DNA of 44,257 nucleotides, from NCBI GenBank assembly GCA_022567295.1, contig JADFHE010000022.1:1-44257 (forward strand), given 5' to 3'. The stretch comes from Pseudomonadota bacterium (GTDB lineage: Bacteria; Pseudomonadota; Gammaproteobacteria; Steroidobacterales; Woeseiaceae). Position numbers and translations under genes: made by a program. Positions 8,022 to 17,152 of the stretch are shown in pieces. How positions within the stretch are numbered: position 1 is the first letter of the stretch; each line of letters starts with the position of its first letter. Below the pieces are notes generated by a model. The model was not told the DNA's origin. It was given only the letters and a program-made list of their open reading frames with translations, and did not search any database.

Positions 8022-9353
8022 GTGCTACTTAAGCGAATCGCCGTTGATACTACGGAACTTTCCACTGGCATGTACGTTGCCATGCTGGACCGGCCGTGGT
8101 TGGAAACTCCGTTCGTCTTTCAGGGGTTCGAGATCCAGGATAAATTTGAGATCGAGCTACTGCAGTCTTATTGCCGGTATGTTTACGTTGATGTCGATCG
8201 CGGCAAGATGTCTGCGACAGACATTCGGGCGCTGTTATCGTCGAGAAAAGAAAGACCCACTTCGAAACCATCGGGCATTAAACAGACGCACCACGACAAG
8301 GGCTGGCTGGCGCGATTTCGTGCGCTCATTTTGCGGATGGGGCTGGGCCGGCTCCTCATTTCATCAGCGAAGGGCGCCATTAGTGGCTATAAAATTAGCT
8401 CAACGGTGCGTGGCGAGGCGGCGCTGGCTAACAAAGCCTACGAACTGCTATCGGCGCAGCACAAGTCAATACTCGAACGGGCCAACCAGGAAGGGCTGGT
8501 TGACATGGAAGGCGTAGCGAAAGCGGTGACGCCGACGATCGAAAGCGTGTTGCGCAACCCGAATGCGATCGCGTGGACCATCTTTTCCAAGAAAAGAGGC
8601 GGGCGATATTACAATCGCGCCGTCGCGACCTCGGTCTGGGCGATCATGTTTGGCCGTCAGCTGGGATTCGATCGAGAAGCGTTGCAAGATCTCGCCGTCG
8701 GTGGCCTTTTGCTGGATATTGGCAACGTCAATCTCTCTGCAGACATCCTCAACATGGAAGGCGCGATTACGATCGAGCAGTACGAGCATTTATCCCATCA
8801 CGTGCAGCTTGGACTCGAAATTCTGCGGGCATCGAAGGGCGTAAGCCAGAATGTTATCGATATGGTTCGGTGCCACCATGAGCGCGCGGACGGGTCAGGT
8901 TACCCGGATAAATTAACAGGCACCAATATCCCGATCTACGGGCGCATTGCTGGCATCGTCGACTGCTATGATGCCATGACGACCAAGACGTCATATTCAC
9001 CGGCCACGGCCGCCTACGATGCTGCGCGCGAATTGAACGACATGCGCGGCGAACAATTTCAAACCGAAGTCGTCGAGCAGTTTCTCCTCACAATAGGCAT
9101 GTTTCCAACTGGCAGCGTCGTTGCACTCAATAACGGCAAAGTTGGCGTCGTGCTGGAGCAGAACCAGTCACATCCGCTGCGTCCAAAGATCATGTTGTTG
9201 TTGGACAATGCACGCCAGCCGTTCAGCCGGCCCAAAATCCTGGATATGCGAAAACTAAAGGAAGAGGCGTCAAATCCGAAAGCGGTCTGGATCGAAAAAG
9301 GTCACGAGCACGGCGCTTTCGGGATCGATCCTTCGAAGTATTTCTCTACCTGA
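8022..9353 (+). CDS. DUF3391 plus HD-GYP domain protein with a degenerate HD motif
   Basis: This 443-aa protein has a DUF3391-like N-terminus (residues 1-100, including VDTTELSTGMYVAMLDRPWL) and an HD-GYP domain at about 165-370. HD-GYP proteins are usually cyclic-di-GMP phosphodiesterases. The second half of the signature is intact: HHERADGSGYP (285-295) and GRIAGIVDCYDAMTT. The first half is altered: the usual HDIGK reads LDIGN (231-235), so the metal-ligand His is Leu, and the preceding conserved His region reads NRAVATS (N198). Hydrolytic activity may therefore be lost and the protein may act as a c-di-GMP sensor or scaffold, which is inference. The start is a GTG at 8022 with a weak ribosome site. 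Its 3' end overlaps the convergent barrel gene by 8 bp. Confidence 0.88.
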   Translation: MLLKRIAVDTTELSTGMYVAMLDRPWLETPFVFQGFEIQDKFEIELLQSYCRYVYVDVDRGKMSATDIRALLSSRKERPTSKPSGIKQTHHDKGWLARFRALILRMGLGRLLISSAKGAISGYKISSTVRGEAALANKAYELLSAQHKSILERANQEGLVDMEGVAKAVTPTIESVLRNPNAIAWTIFSKKRGGRYYNRAVATSVWAIMFGRQLGFDREALQDLAVGGLLLDIGNVNLSADILNMEGAITIEQYEHLSHHVQLGLEILRASKGVSQNVIDMVRCHHERADGSGYPDKLTGTNIPIYGRIAGIVDCYDAMTTKTSYSPATAAYDAARELNDMRGEQFQTEVVEQFLLTIGMFPTGSVVALNNGKVGVVLEQNQSHPLRPKIMLLLDNARQPFSRPKILDMRKLKEEASNPKAVWIEKGHEHGAFGIDPSKYFST

Positions 9354-9909
9354 AAAACCATCGCGCGCCGATTGTGATGACATCAGTGTCGCCTGCGAAT
9401 TCCAGACTTAGGCCAGCTGCGAATTGCGACGTAAAATAATAGTCGCCTCCCAGCTCCAAATAGGTATCGCTGTTGAAGACGTTGATGTGATTGACTGATC
9501 CGCGAATTTCGAATTTGGGCGTTAACAGACCGCGAGTGCCGGCCGAAAACGCGAATCCGTCGTCATCGATATTTTGGGCCGGATTATCGAGCTCTGCGTT
9601 GACGTAACGCAGCGTGCTGATCAGGTCAAAGTCGTCTGAATAGTGCCAGACGTATCCTGCACCCAGTTCATAGGCGGTTGTATCGACATTGTTGTTAAAA
9701 TCGAGCGATGTGATTCCGCCGACGATGAGCCAGTGATTACCGAAATCGTACGAGCCATTGAAGCGGATTCCGTCTCCGCCACTGACGTCGACATCGACGA
9801 AACGCAGTTCTACGTAGCTGTAGCTAAGCCCGGCCGATTGTTGCCCGGTTGTTTGCGCAATGGCAGTACCTTGTACAAGCAAGCCCGCCAATAAAATGAG
9901 AATCTTCAT
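9346..9909 (-). CDS. Small outer-membrane beta-barrel protein
   Basis: This 187-aa protein has a clear signal peptide (MKILILLAGLLVQGTAIAQ). Its mature part is made of alternating amphipathic strands such as GLSYSYVELRFVDVDV, HWLIVGGITSLDF, AYELGAGYVWHY and KFEIRGSVNHINVF. It ends in ITIGARWFFR, with the near-terminal aromatic typical of BAM-assembled outer-membrane proteins. The length suits an eight-stranded OmpX/OmpA-like barrel. An AGAGGTGTTCG leader supports the ATG at 9909. It converges on and overlaps the HD-GYP gene by 8 bp. No ligand or transport function can be assigned. Confidence 0.82.
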   Translation of the reverse strand: MKILILLAGLLVQGTAIAQTTGQQSAGLSYSYVELRFVDVDVSGGDGIRFNGSYDFGNHWLIVGGITSLDFNNNVDTTAYELGAGYVWHYSDDFDLISTLRYVNAELDNPAQNIDDDGFAFSAGTRGLLTPKFEIRGSVNHINVFNSDTYLELGGDYYFTSQFAAGLSLEFAGDTDVITIGARWFFR

Positions 9910-10241
9910 CGAACACCTCTGAATTTGTTATGTGACATCAGCGGAAAACCCGCTTTAGCCATGATTCGGCGCGGATACTAGCTGCGGCTTGGCCACCCTG
10001 TCCAATCGCTTTTTGGACAACGGTTGCGTCGTCACAACAATAGCTTCAAGCTGTTGATATTAAGCCGTTTATCGAAGACCACTGCCTGTCTCTGTTTGGC
10101 GTCAGTCGTCAAAAACGATCAATCACTTGCGCATATCTACCGGGTAGACCCCGGTTGCCCGGCGCGACCGACAGGCGGAGAATAACGAGGACGCCCGGAA
10201 ACGCGTGCGGCCGCAACAAAAATAACCGCGAAGAGGTGCAT
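9910..10241. other. Intergenic region between barrel gene and maeB (divergent promoters)
   Basis: These 332 bp separate two divergent genes and should hold both promoters. I see no convincing coding frame; the in-frame extension upstream of the maeB ATG is not needed. One perfect 7-bp dyad (9999-10019) is present. The maeB side contains a GAAGAGGTGCAT ribosome-binding leader just before 10242. No clear sigma70 pair or terminator is recognisable by eye. Confidence 0.5.
9999..10019. promoter_or_regulatory. Perfect dyad TGTCCAA-N7-TTGGACA, possible operator
   Basis: Seven-base arms (9999-10005 and 10013-10019) are separated by TCGCTTT. It lies about 90 bp upstream of the barrel gene start and about 220 bp upstream of maeB. 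There is no T-tract, so a terminator is unlikely. The spacing of about one and a half helical turns suits a dimeric regulator, but none is identified. Confidence 0.35.
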
Positions 10242-12563
10242 ATGTCCGATTCTCTTGAAGAAAGCGCGCTGCTGTACCACAGCATCAAGCCCGCCGGAAA
10301 ATTGGCTATCATGGCGACCAAGCCACTGGCGAATCAGGTCGATCTGTCGCAGGCGTACTCCCCAGGCGTCGCATTTCCCTGTCAGCGTATTCATAAAGAC
10401 TCTTTGATGGCTGCGATCTACACGGCGCGCAGCAATCTCGTCGGTGTAATTACCAATGGAACTGCCGTATTGGGGCTGGGCGATATCGGTCCACTCGCAG
10501 CGAAACCGGTGATGGAGGGCAAGGCGGTCTTGTTCAAGAAGTTTGCGAATATCGATGCATTCGATATTGAAGTTGATGAAAAAGACCCGCAGAAATTTAT
10601 CGAGGCGGTATCGAAGCTCGAGCCAACCTTCGGTGCGATCAATCTCGAAGATATCAAGGCGCCCGATTGCTTTGTCATCGAAAGTGCACTACGGGAGCGG
10701 TTGAACATCCCGGTATTTCACGACGATCAGCACGGCACTGCGATCGTCGTAGCGGCGGCAATCAAGAACGGTCTGGAGCTGGTTGGCAAGGAACTCGCGG
10801 ATATCAAGCTCGTATCGACCGGTGGCGGCGCAGCCAGCCTCTCTTGCCTCGACCTGCTCGTTGAGCTCGGGCTGCCGCGGCAAAATGTCACGCTGGTCGA
10901 CCTTTACGGAGTGGTTTATACCGGGCGCAAGAAAGACATGAACGAGTACAAGGCCCGTTATGCGATAGACACGAAACACAGAAAACTCGAAGACGTTATG
11001 GCAGGCGCCGACGTGTTCCTGGGTTTGTCCGCACCCGATGTTCTGGACGGTGACATGGTCAGGGAAATGGCCAAAAACCCGCTGATCCTGGCGTTGGCCA
11101 ATCCAACGCCGGAAATTTTGCCGGAAGTCGCCCTTGCGGCCCGGCCGGACGCCATCGTCGCGACGGGCCGTTCGGATTACCCGAACCAGGTCAATAATGT
11201 ATTGTGCTTTCCGTTTATTTTTCGCGGTGCGCTGGACGTCGGTGCGACGACAATTAACAAGGCCATGAAGATTGCTTGCGTTGACGCGATTGCAGATATC
11301 ACAAAGCGCGAATCGACAGACGAAGTTGCGAGCGTTTACAAGGACGAGAGTCTGCAGTTTGGGCCAACGTATCTGATCCCAAAGCCCTTCGACGCACGGC
11401 TGTATGTCGACGTATCGTATGCCGTTGCCAAGGCGGCAATGGAATCTGGCGTTGCGCTACGGCCGATCGATGACTTGCAGCGCTACAGGCAAGAACTCAG
11501 GGCGTTTAGCAATCGGTCGCAGATGTTTATGCAGCCGGTCATTGAGGTCGCAAGGCGCGACCAGGAACGACTGGTTTATGCAGAGGGCGAAAACGAGACC
11601 GTGCTGCGAACAATGCAGGGCGTCGTTCGGGAGGGAATCGCCCAACCTATCCTCGTAGGGCGGGAGGAGGTTGTGGCCAGGCGACTGAAGAAACTCGGTA
11701 TTGACCTCAAGGTCGGTGAAGATTTTGAGTTGGTCGATCCCGAGAACGATGCCCGATATAACGAATACTGGCGGTTCTATCATTCGCTGGTATGTCGCCG
11801 CGGTGTGTCGGTCGCGGCCGCCCAGACCGTCATGCGCACTAACAATACCTGTATCGCCGCCTGCATGGTGGCGATGGGTGATGCAGACGCGATGATCTGC
11901 GGCACCGAAGGTCGCTTCGACCATCATCTTCAGCACATCATCGAAGTCATCGGCACGGACCGGGCCAATGAAAATATCTCGTCACTCGCCGCCCTGGTTC
12001 TGCCGCAAGGTCCGTTATTTATCACCGATGCATACATCGGCGTCGATCCGTCGGCTGAGCAGATCGTCAATACAACGATAGCCAGCGCCAGACGCGTCAG
12101 GGACTTCGGCATCAAACCCAAAGTGGCGTTGTTGTCGCACTCCAATTTCGGGTCGTCCCGGGCACCCTCGGCCATCAAGATGCGCAAAGCGGCACAATTA
12201 CTACGTCGCAGCACATCGGGCCTCGAGATCGATGGGGAGATGCACGCGGACGCAGCACTGAACGAAACGATACGCAATGCGCTGAACAAAGACTCGAAAC
12301 TCAATCAAGCCGCGAACCTGCTCGTCATGCCAAATCTGGACGCGGCCAACATCGCGCTCGAACTGATTCGCTCGATCACCGACGCCCTGATGATCGGCCC
12401 TATCCTGTCGGGAACAGCCAAGTCAGTTCACATTGTGACGCCGTCATCGACTGTAAAAGGCGTGTTCAACATGAGTGCCATAGCCGTGGCCGATTACTGG
12501 CGCCGCGGGCACGACAAGCCGCGCGTAAAGAATATTATGTCGAATCGGACTGCGTCACAGTAA
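10242..12563 (+). CDS. maeB: NADP-dependent malic enzyme with C-terminal phosphotransacetylase-like domain
   Basis: This 773-aa protein has the two-part structure of MaeB-type enzymes. Residues about 1-430 are the malic enzyme ([35 protein letters not shown], and the nucleotide-binding [15 protein letters not shown]). Residues about 440-770 resemble phosphate acetyltransferase, which in characterised relatives is regulatory and binds acetyl-CoA rather than catalysing. It oxidatively decarboxylates malate to pyruvate with NADPH formation in the cytoplasm. The ATG at 10242 is preferred over an upstream start at 10155, because GAGG lies just ahead and [13 protein letters not shown] matches where the family begins. 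mtgA follows after 31 bp on the same strand. Confidence 0.95.
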   Translation: MSDSLEESALLYHSIKPAGKLAIMATKPLANQVDLSQAYSPGVAFPCQRIHKDSLMAAIYTARSNLVGVITNGTAVLGLGDIGPLAAKPVMEGKAVLFKKFANIDAFDIEVDEKDPQKFIEAVSKLEPTFGAINLEDIKAPDCFVIESALRERLNIPVFHDDQHGTAIVVAAAIKNGLELVGKELADIKLVSTGGGAASLSCLDLLVELGLPRQNVTLVDLYGVVYTGRKKDMNEYKARYAIDTKHRKLEDVMAGADVFLGLSAPDVLDGDMVREMAKNPLILALANPTPEILPEVALAARPDAIVATGRSDYPNQVNNVLCFPFIFRGALDVGATTINKAMKIACVDAIADITKRESTDEVASVYKDESLQFGPTYLIPKPFDARLYVDVSYAVAKAAMESGVALRPIDDLQRYRQELRAFSNRSQMFMQPVIEVARRDQERLVYAEGENETVLRTMQGVVREGIAQPILVGREEVVARRLKKLGIDLKVGEDFELVDPENDARYNEYWRFYHSLVCRRGVSVAAAQTVMRTNNTCIAACMVAMGDADAMICGTEGRFDHHLQHIIEVIGTDRANENISSLAALVLPQGPLFITDAYIGVDPSAEQIVNTTIASARRVRDFGIKPKVALLSHSNFGSSRAPSAIKMRKAAQLLRRSTSGLEIDGEMHADAALNETIRNALNKDSKLNQAANLLVMPNLDAANIALELIRSITDALMIGPILSGTAKSVHIVTPSSTVKGVFNMSAIAVADYWRRGHDKPRVKNIMSNRTASQ

Positions 12564-12594
12564 TCGAAGCCCCTATTGAACTAACATCCACAGG

Positions 12595-13323
12595 ATGTTT
12601 TCTCGACTTTTTAGACGATTTCGATCGTTGTTTCGCATACCGATCATCACGACCGCGCTGCGCTGGAGCTGGCGGCTATTGCCGGTTCTGATCATGATGG
12701 ATATTGGCTACCTGATCGGAATCTGGCCCGACTGGGACAAGTATGCCGAGGGCCCGATCCAGCGCTCGAGCTTCATCAGCAGCTACGAGTTCGAGCGCCA
12801 CCAGCACGATAACTGGCCAAGGCTTCGCTGGAACCCGGTGTCGATTCAGTCCATATCGCAAAGCATGGTTCGGGCCGTGATCGTCGCCGAGGACGCCCGT
12901 TTTTACGAACATGATGGCATCGACATTGAGGCGCTCAAGGAAGCAATGGAACACAACCTGTCCGAAAAGCGCCTGGTTTATGGCGCCAGTACCATCTCCC
13001 AGCAAACCGTCAAGAATGTTTTCCTGAATCCGTCACGAAATCCCCTGCGCAAATGGCACGAGCTCGTGTTGACTATCGCCATGGAAAGAAACCTGACCAA
13101 GAAACGCGTGCTCGAGCACTACCTGAACATCGCTGAGTTTGGCAGAGGCATTTATGGTGTCGATGCAGCTGCTCGATATTACTGGGGGGTGCCGGCGTCG
13201 AAGCTCACGATTCGTCAGGCGATAGAACTTGCCGCGACGTTGCCATCTCCTGTAAAGAACAATCCAAAAGTACGCACGCGGTCATTCGTAAATCGTGTGA
13301 ACAAAATCCGACGCTATTTCTAA
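12595..13323 (+). CDS. mtgA: Monofunctional biosynthetic peptidoglycan transglycosylase
   Basis: This 242-aa protein is the usual length for MtgA. It has an N-terminal membrane anchor (LLPVLIMMDIGYLIGIW) and a GT51 domain with all the usual motifs: AEDARFYEHDGID (catalytic Glu), GASTISQQTVKNVFL, RNPLRKWHE and LNIAEFGRGIYGVDAAARYY. GT51 enzymes polymerise lipid II into glycan strands on the periplasmic face of the inner membrane. There is only a weak ribosome site at the ATG, so expression may be coupled to maeB. A diverged second copy of its last 25 codons lies downstream at 13556-13628, behind a small membrane-protein gene. Confidence 0.95.
   Translation: MFSRLFRRFRSLFRIPIITTALRWSWRLLPVLIMMDIGYLIGIWPDWDKYAEGPIQRSSFISSYEFERHQHDNWPRLRWNPVSIQSISQSMVRAVIVAEDARFYEHDGIDIEALKEAMEHNLSEKRLVYGASTISQQTVKNVFLNPSRNPLRKWHELVLTIAMERNLTKKRVLEHYLNIAEFGRGIYGVDAAARYYWGVPASKLTIRQAIELAATLPSPVKNNPKVRTRSFVNRVNKIRRYF
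13249..13323 (+). repeat. Direct repeat copy 1: 3' end of mtgA
   Basis: These 75 bp encode the MtgA C-terminus (PVKNNPKVRTRSFVNR, then VNKIRRYF) and match copy 2 at 13556-13628 at about 57 of 73 aligned positions. Many differences are at third codon positions. Confidence 0.85.
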
Positions 13324-13336
13324 AAGGAAAAACGGC

Positions 13337-13552
13337 ATGCCTGCAAACAATACGATCGACACAAACACTCTTTTCAAAGCAATCGAGGCGAGCTGCTTCG
13401 CCATTGGACCGGCTGTCACGGCATACTTCGTGACGAACTTCACGGTGGATAGCTACGGGTACTACTACCGGGACATGGAGGGCGGTATCGCATTTGGTGT
13501 GTTCTTGATTTCACTTGGATATGCGCTTCGATATTGGCGACAATCTAATTGA
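13337..13552 (+). CDS. Small two-helix membrane protein, unknown function
   Basis: This 71-aa protein has two hydrophobic stretches, ASCFAIGPAVTAYFVTNF (about 18-35) and GIAFGVFLISLGYALRYW (about 50-67), around a Tyr-rich loop (DSYGYYYRDMEGG). The ATG is preceded by AAGGAAAAACGGC, a good Shine-Dalgarno, and lies 13 bp after the mtgA stop, so it is probably co-transcribed. The stop at 13550-13552 is followed within 3 bp by the mtgA 3'-end remnant. The gene therefore sits between two mtgA ends and may have arrived with, or been inserted behind, the present mtgA. I recognise no family. A holin-like or regulatory peptide role would be speculation. Confidence 0.65.
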   Translation: MPANNTIDTNTLFKAIEASCFAIGPAVTAYFVTNFTVDSYGYYYRDMEGGIAFGVFLISLGYALRYWRQSN

Positions 13553-13555
13553 AGG

Positions 13556-13628
13556 CCAGTACAGAACAATCCGAAAGTACGCAAGACCATTTGTGAATAG
13601 AGTGAATAAAGTCCAGCGTTATTTCTAA
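13556..13628 (+). pseudogene. Remnant of a second mtgA 3' end, frameshifted
   Basis: Translation gives PVQNNPKVRKT, then after a 2-bp deletion FVNRVNKVQRYF and TAA, mirroring the true MtgA C-terminus. It has 73 bp against 75 in mtgA and about 78% identity. The remnant has no start and is only about 24 codons long. Substitutions such as CCA/CCG, TTC/TTT, AAC/AAT and CGC/CGT are synonymous, so it derives from a once-functional diverged mtgA rather than a fresh copy. It directly follows the 71-codon gene. Confidence 0.8.
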
Positions 13629-13647
13629 CGCCGGACCGTACACAGTG

Positions 13648-16600
13648 TTATTGCACGAATTTTTTCCACTCATCCATTACGCCTATGCTGCAACCGAATT
13701 TCCTGTGGCCGTCATCGAGTCCCTGGGCGTCGACGATCTGACCGCACGAACAGCCGGCCGTATCGAGCGTCGAGTAGGACCTTGCCGGCCCCTTGCCACC
13801 TGGCGCATTCGTATCGAAGTCGAAGTCGCTGTCGGACAGGGCAAAGCGGTTCTTGCCGAGTTCGTTTAGCAGCATTTCCGGTATGACGGTTGCCGGACAA
13901 ACATCGGCGTCATCGTTGACACCGTCGCCGTCAATGTCCTTGGTCAGGAACAACACGAGGCCGTCATGATCCGAGGCACGCAACAGCGTCGCCGCGTCAT
14001 TGATCAAGTCAACGGCTGCATCCGCATTGCCCCGACCGTATTCGAAGCCGCGTATCGACTGATCCAGCGCCAGACTGGTCAATGCATGATCGAGGACCTG
14101 GGCGCTGCCGCGGAAAACGAACGAGTAACGTTCCACAGGCCCGATCGCCAGCACCTGGTTGACCAAGTTGGGATCGACAAGGTCATCGCCGGATAGCAGG
14201 TTCTCTGCGGGATTTATGTCGCCCCTGATCTGCCCCAGCACATCAACGTAACCGTCGCTGAACTCGAATGCGTTGAAGTCACCGGTCACGACCAGCCGAA
14301 TATCGGGGTTGTCATCCTGGAGGGCCTGCACCGCCGTGGCGACGGACTGTGCCTGTGCCAGTCGCTTGGCGCGCACGCGCTCGCCGCTGGAAGACGAATC
14401 GATACCGCCCAGTGAGCGGTTGTGCACGGTCATCACGGCAAACGGGAAATCGGCACCTTCGTTGACCGAGCGGCCTTCGAGCAGCAGTGGCGGACGGTCA
14501 TGCAGCAACGAGCCATCGAAGGCGAGTATTTCCGCTTTTCCAATCTGGGTAATGGCATCGACCTCGACCGTGTCTCGAACGAGGAATCCGACATCGATCG
14601 TGCCGACGTCATTGCCCTCTTCGAGGTAGGCCGAGTAGACAACGCCGGCATTGGCGATCGTGATATCGGCAGCAAGATCCTGTAGTACTCCGAGCTTCTC
14701 GACTTCCTGCACCGCGAGGACGTCGGGCGCATCGAGCACGTCCAAAATGTAGGAGACTAGCTTGGTCCTGCGGCGCTCGTATTCGGCTGTGGAAACCACG
14801 GCATCGTTACGTGGGCGACCCGTTGAGTTGTCTGTCGGGTCATCGATATCATCAAACAGCCGGAACATATTGAGGCTGCCGATCGTCATCTCGGCCCGGT
14901 CGCGGCTGCGAACCGCCTGCGGGATGACCGCTTCGTACACGGTCAGAGCCGTCGGCCACAATTCATAGCCGCCGAACTCGAAGCCGATGACGCCCGTGGC
15001 ATCGAAGTGGGAACCGGCGGGGATGATCTGGTTGGGCAGACCCAGTTTGTCCGGGTCCAGTTCGAAGATTTCCGGATTGCCGTCCCATACAGCGATCGTG
15101 GGATCGGCGAGGCCCGGGAACTCAACGCCGGGTTCACGGAACGGTCGCTCACCAGCAGCGCTGATGTGCACCTCGGCGACCGGGTCCGAACCAAAGCGCT
15201 GGTTCGATCCACCCACGACGCCGTCAACGATCTCGACGAGCATACCTTCGTAGCATTCGAATTCGATCGCGCAGCTCGGTGCAGCCGGGTCCGGTGAGGG
15301 CACGCTCGCGTCTAGCGTGACCACATCAGGTAATGAGGGTCCCACCCCGCGATTCGTGACGACCGGGTTGTCCGTGAGTTCGGTAAAACCGAAGAACTCG
15401 TCAACCAAGCCGAGCACATCGACCTGATCACCGACAGCGACCCCGGGAGTTCCGTCGGTGAATACGAAGATGCCGTCCGACGTATCCACGTTAAAATCGG
15501 TGCGCGCGCCAGGCGTTTGCATGAAAAATCCGTTGTCGGCTACAGCTGTCACTGTGTTATCAAGCGACTCAACCACATCGCCGTCGAACGGACTGGCCAA
15601 CCCGTCGCCCTGGATCTCCCAGATTTCCAGCTGCGGAGGAGGTGGCGGTGGTTCCGGCGTATCGAAGCCGGAGCCCACGATCACGTTCTGGAACGCGACT
15701 GCCTCGCTGCCGCCATTAAAACTGGCTGTCAGCGTCAGCGACAAACTCGCACCCGTGCCGATGAGAGGCGTCGAGAATGTAGCCAGGTCGTTGGTCAGGA
15801 TTTCGCCCTGCACCAGCATCGGGTCGTTAAGCGTGAATGACGCGCCGCCCTCGAGCGTGTAGGTATTTGATCCGGCTTCATCGACGGAGCTGCTGAACGC
15901 GGTTTCCACCGTCCCACCATCGATGTTGTACGTCCACTCAAAGAAATCGCTGGATTCAAAGTCGCCCATCGCACCCATGTCGATGAGCAGGCCGAGTTCC
16001 GTGGCGCCGGCTATGTCGAACACCCAGCTCGCGCTGACCGGGTCAGAATTCTGGCTGTTCACGGTATCAACGATGCCGAAGAATATGTCGGTATTGCCGT
16101 CCTGGATCATGCCGAGACTGTCGGATGGGAAAATACTCAAGCTGTCGTCGAGCACCGCGAATGGAATCGATGCAGAGACGCCACGCTGATACTTCTGGAA
16201 GCCGTCAGCGGCCGAAGAAAACGCGCCGTTGAAAACATTCGTGAAGCTCGTCAGGCGCTCACTGGTGCTGTCGACCATGTCGAAAGCGACGCGTTCAACC
16301 GGCAGACCGCCAGTGCTGATCCTGATGTTCTGGAAAACGAAGGCTTCGGTGCCGCCGTTGGTTGTGGCGATCAGCTGCAGCGTCAGCTGGGCACCCGTTC
16401 CGGCAATAGCCGTGACAAAGGTCGCGAGTTCATTGTTGAGCAATTCGCCGTTCATGAGCATGGGATCGTTAAGCGTGAACGAATTGCCGCCCGCCAACGT
16501 GTACGTTTGCGAACCGCTCTCGTCGACCGTGCTGGCAAATGCGGTCATCGTGGCACTGCCGTCGATGCTGTAGGTCCATGCAAAGGTATCGGAGCTTTCG

Positions 16601-17031
16601 AAATCGCCCATGGCGCCCATATCAATCGCGAGGGCCAGATCGCTGCCGCCAGTAATGTCGAATACCCAGGTCGCCGTTACGAGCCCGCTGTTATTCCCGT
16701 TTACCGTATCCGTGACACCGAAGAACACATTCGTATTGTCCTCGGTAATAATGCCGAGTGAATCACTTGTGAATACAGTGAGGCTGTCATCCAGAACCGA
16801 GAAAGGAATGCTCGACGATACACCACGCTGGTATTTCTGGAATCCATCGCCTGCCGAGCTAAACGCATCAGTGAACGGGTTGGTGTAGGACACAAGGTTT
16901 TGGCTGCCCGAGTCCACCATGTCGTAGGCGAGCAAGTCGGCGCGCGCCACGTGTGGCAAGGCGAGCGACAGCAGGACCGAAATAACAGCTACAACGAAAA
17001 CGCGGCGATTGAGAGTCTTAATAAGAGTCAC
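13648..17031 (-). CDS. Large secreted endonuclease/exonuclease/phosphatase-family nuclease (ExeM/NucH-like)
   Basis: This 1127-aa protein starts at a GTG with a GGGG site a few bases ahead and has a signal peptide cut near ARA (residue 31). Residues 33-245 and 247-458 are two tandem copies of one beta-rich module with no named family known to me. A Pro-rich linker (461-466) follows. Residues about 467-705 resemble the OB-fold/lamin-tail region of extracellular nucleases. Residues about 712-1030 form the EEP domain with VQEVE (E776), TVHNRS (H870), TGDFNAF (D918, N920), LDHAL (H982) and SDHDG (D1021, H1022). The end has a calcium-type DIDGDGVNDDADVCP motif and a Cys-bearing tail. It probably degrades extracellular DNA for nutrients. 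Confidence 0.88.
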   Translation of the reverse strand: MTLIKTLNRRVFVVAVISVLLSLALPHVARADLLAYDMVDSGSQNLVSYTNPFTDAFSSAGDGFQKYQRGVSSSIPFSVLDDSLTVFTSDSLGIITEDNTNVFFGVTDTVNGNNSGLVTATWVFDITGGSDLALAIDMGAMGDFESSDTFAWTYSIDGSATMTAFASTVDESGSQTYTLAGGNSFTLNDPMLMNGELLNNELATFVTAIAGTGAQLTLQLIATTNGGTEAFVFQNIRISTGGLPVERVAFDMVDSTSERLTSFTNVFNGAFSSAADGFQKYQRGVSASIPFAVLDDSLSIFPSDSLGMIQDGNTDIFFGIVDTVNSQNSDPVSASWVFDIAGATELGLLIDMGAMGDFESSDFFEWTYNIDGGTVETAFSSSVDEAGSNTYTLEGGASFTLNDPMLVQGEILTNDLATFSTPLIGTGASLSLTLTASFNGGSEAVAFQNVIVGSGFDTPEPPPPPPQLEIWEIQGDGLASPFDGDVVESLDNTVTAVADNGFFMQTPGARTDFNVDTSDGIFVFTDGTPGVAVGDQVDVLGLVDEFFGFTELTDNPVVTNRGVGPSLPDVVTLDASVPSPDPAAPSCAIEFECYEGMLVEIVDGVVGGSNQRFGSDPVAEVHISAAGERPFREPGVEFPGLADPTIAVWDGNPEIFELDPDKLGLPNQIIPAGSHFDATGVIGFEFGGYELWPTALTVYEAVIPQAVRSRDRAEMTIGSLNMFRLFDDIDDPTDNSTGRPRNDAVVSTAEYERRRTKLVSYILDVLDAPDVLAVQEVEKLGVLQDLAADITIANAGVVYSAYLEEGNDVGTIDVGFLVRDTVEVDAITQIGKAEILAFDGSLLHDRPPLLLEGRSVNEGADFPFAVMTVHNRSLGGIDSSSSGERVRAKRLAQAQSVATAVQALQDDNPDIRLVVTGDFNAFEFSDGYVDVLGQIRGDINPAENLLSGDDLVDPNLVNQVLAIGPVERYSFVFRGSAQVLDHALTSLALDQSIRGFEYGRGNADAAVDLINDAATLLRASDHDGLVLFLTKDIDGDGVNDDADVCPATVIPEMLLNELGKNRFALSDSDFDFDTNAPGGKGPARSYSTLDTAGCSCGQIVDAQGLDDGHRKFGCSIGVMDEWKKFVQ
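15660..16935 (-). repeat. Tandem intragenic duplication in the nuclease (two modules of about 210 codons)
   Basis: Module 1 (about 16935-16300) and module 2 (about 16293-15660) encode the same ordered blocks: an AYDMVDS or AFDMVDS start, DGFQKYQRGVS, DDSL with SDSLG, DMGAMGDFESSD, SFTLNDPML and a terminal FQN. The two are highly similar along their full length without large gaps, so the duplication is a single in-frame event. Confidence 0.85.
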
Positions 17032-17132
17032 AGGAATACCCCAGGATTATTCTTGTTGTTAATGCGGCAACAGTAGCAGAAGCGAGTGATGAATCGAGGT
17101 CAGTGGTTTTAACATAATCGCCGAGCGCGTGG

Positions 17133-17152
17133 AGCCTCTGTGGTGAGAGGCT
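17133..17152. terminator. Hairpin overlapping the stop of the SLC13 transporter gene
   Basis: AGCCTCT (17133-17139) and AGAGGCT (17146-17152) form a perfect 7-bp stem with a 6-nt loop. It includes two bases of the transporter TAG stop (17151-17153). No T-tract follows on either strand, so it may protect the 3' end or slow polymerase rather than act as a classical terminator. Confidence 0.3.

Noticed and set aside
10155..10241. Upstream in-frame extension of maeB
   Set aside because: The extension has no family match; the ATG at 10242 has a GAGG site and gives the usual MaeB start and length.
12582..12587. TAACAT hexamer 7 nt before the mtgA ATG as another leaderless promoter
   Set aside because: Only 4 of 6 matches to TATAAT, and mtgA is 31 bp behind maeB, so it is more likely co-transcribed.
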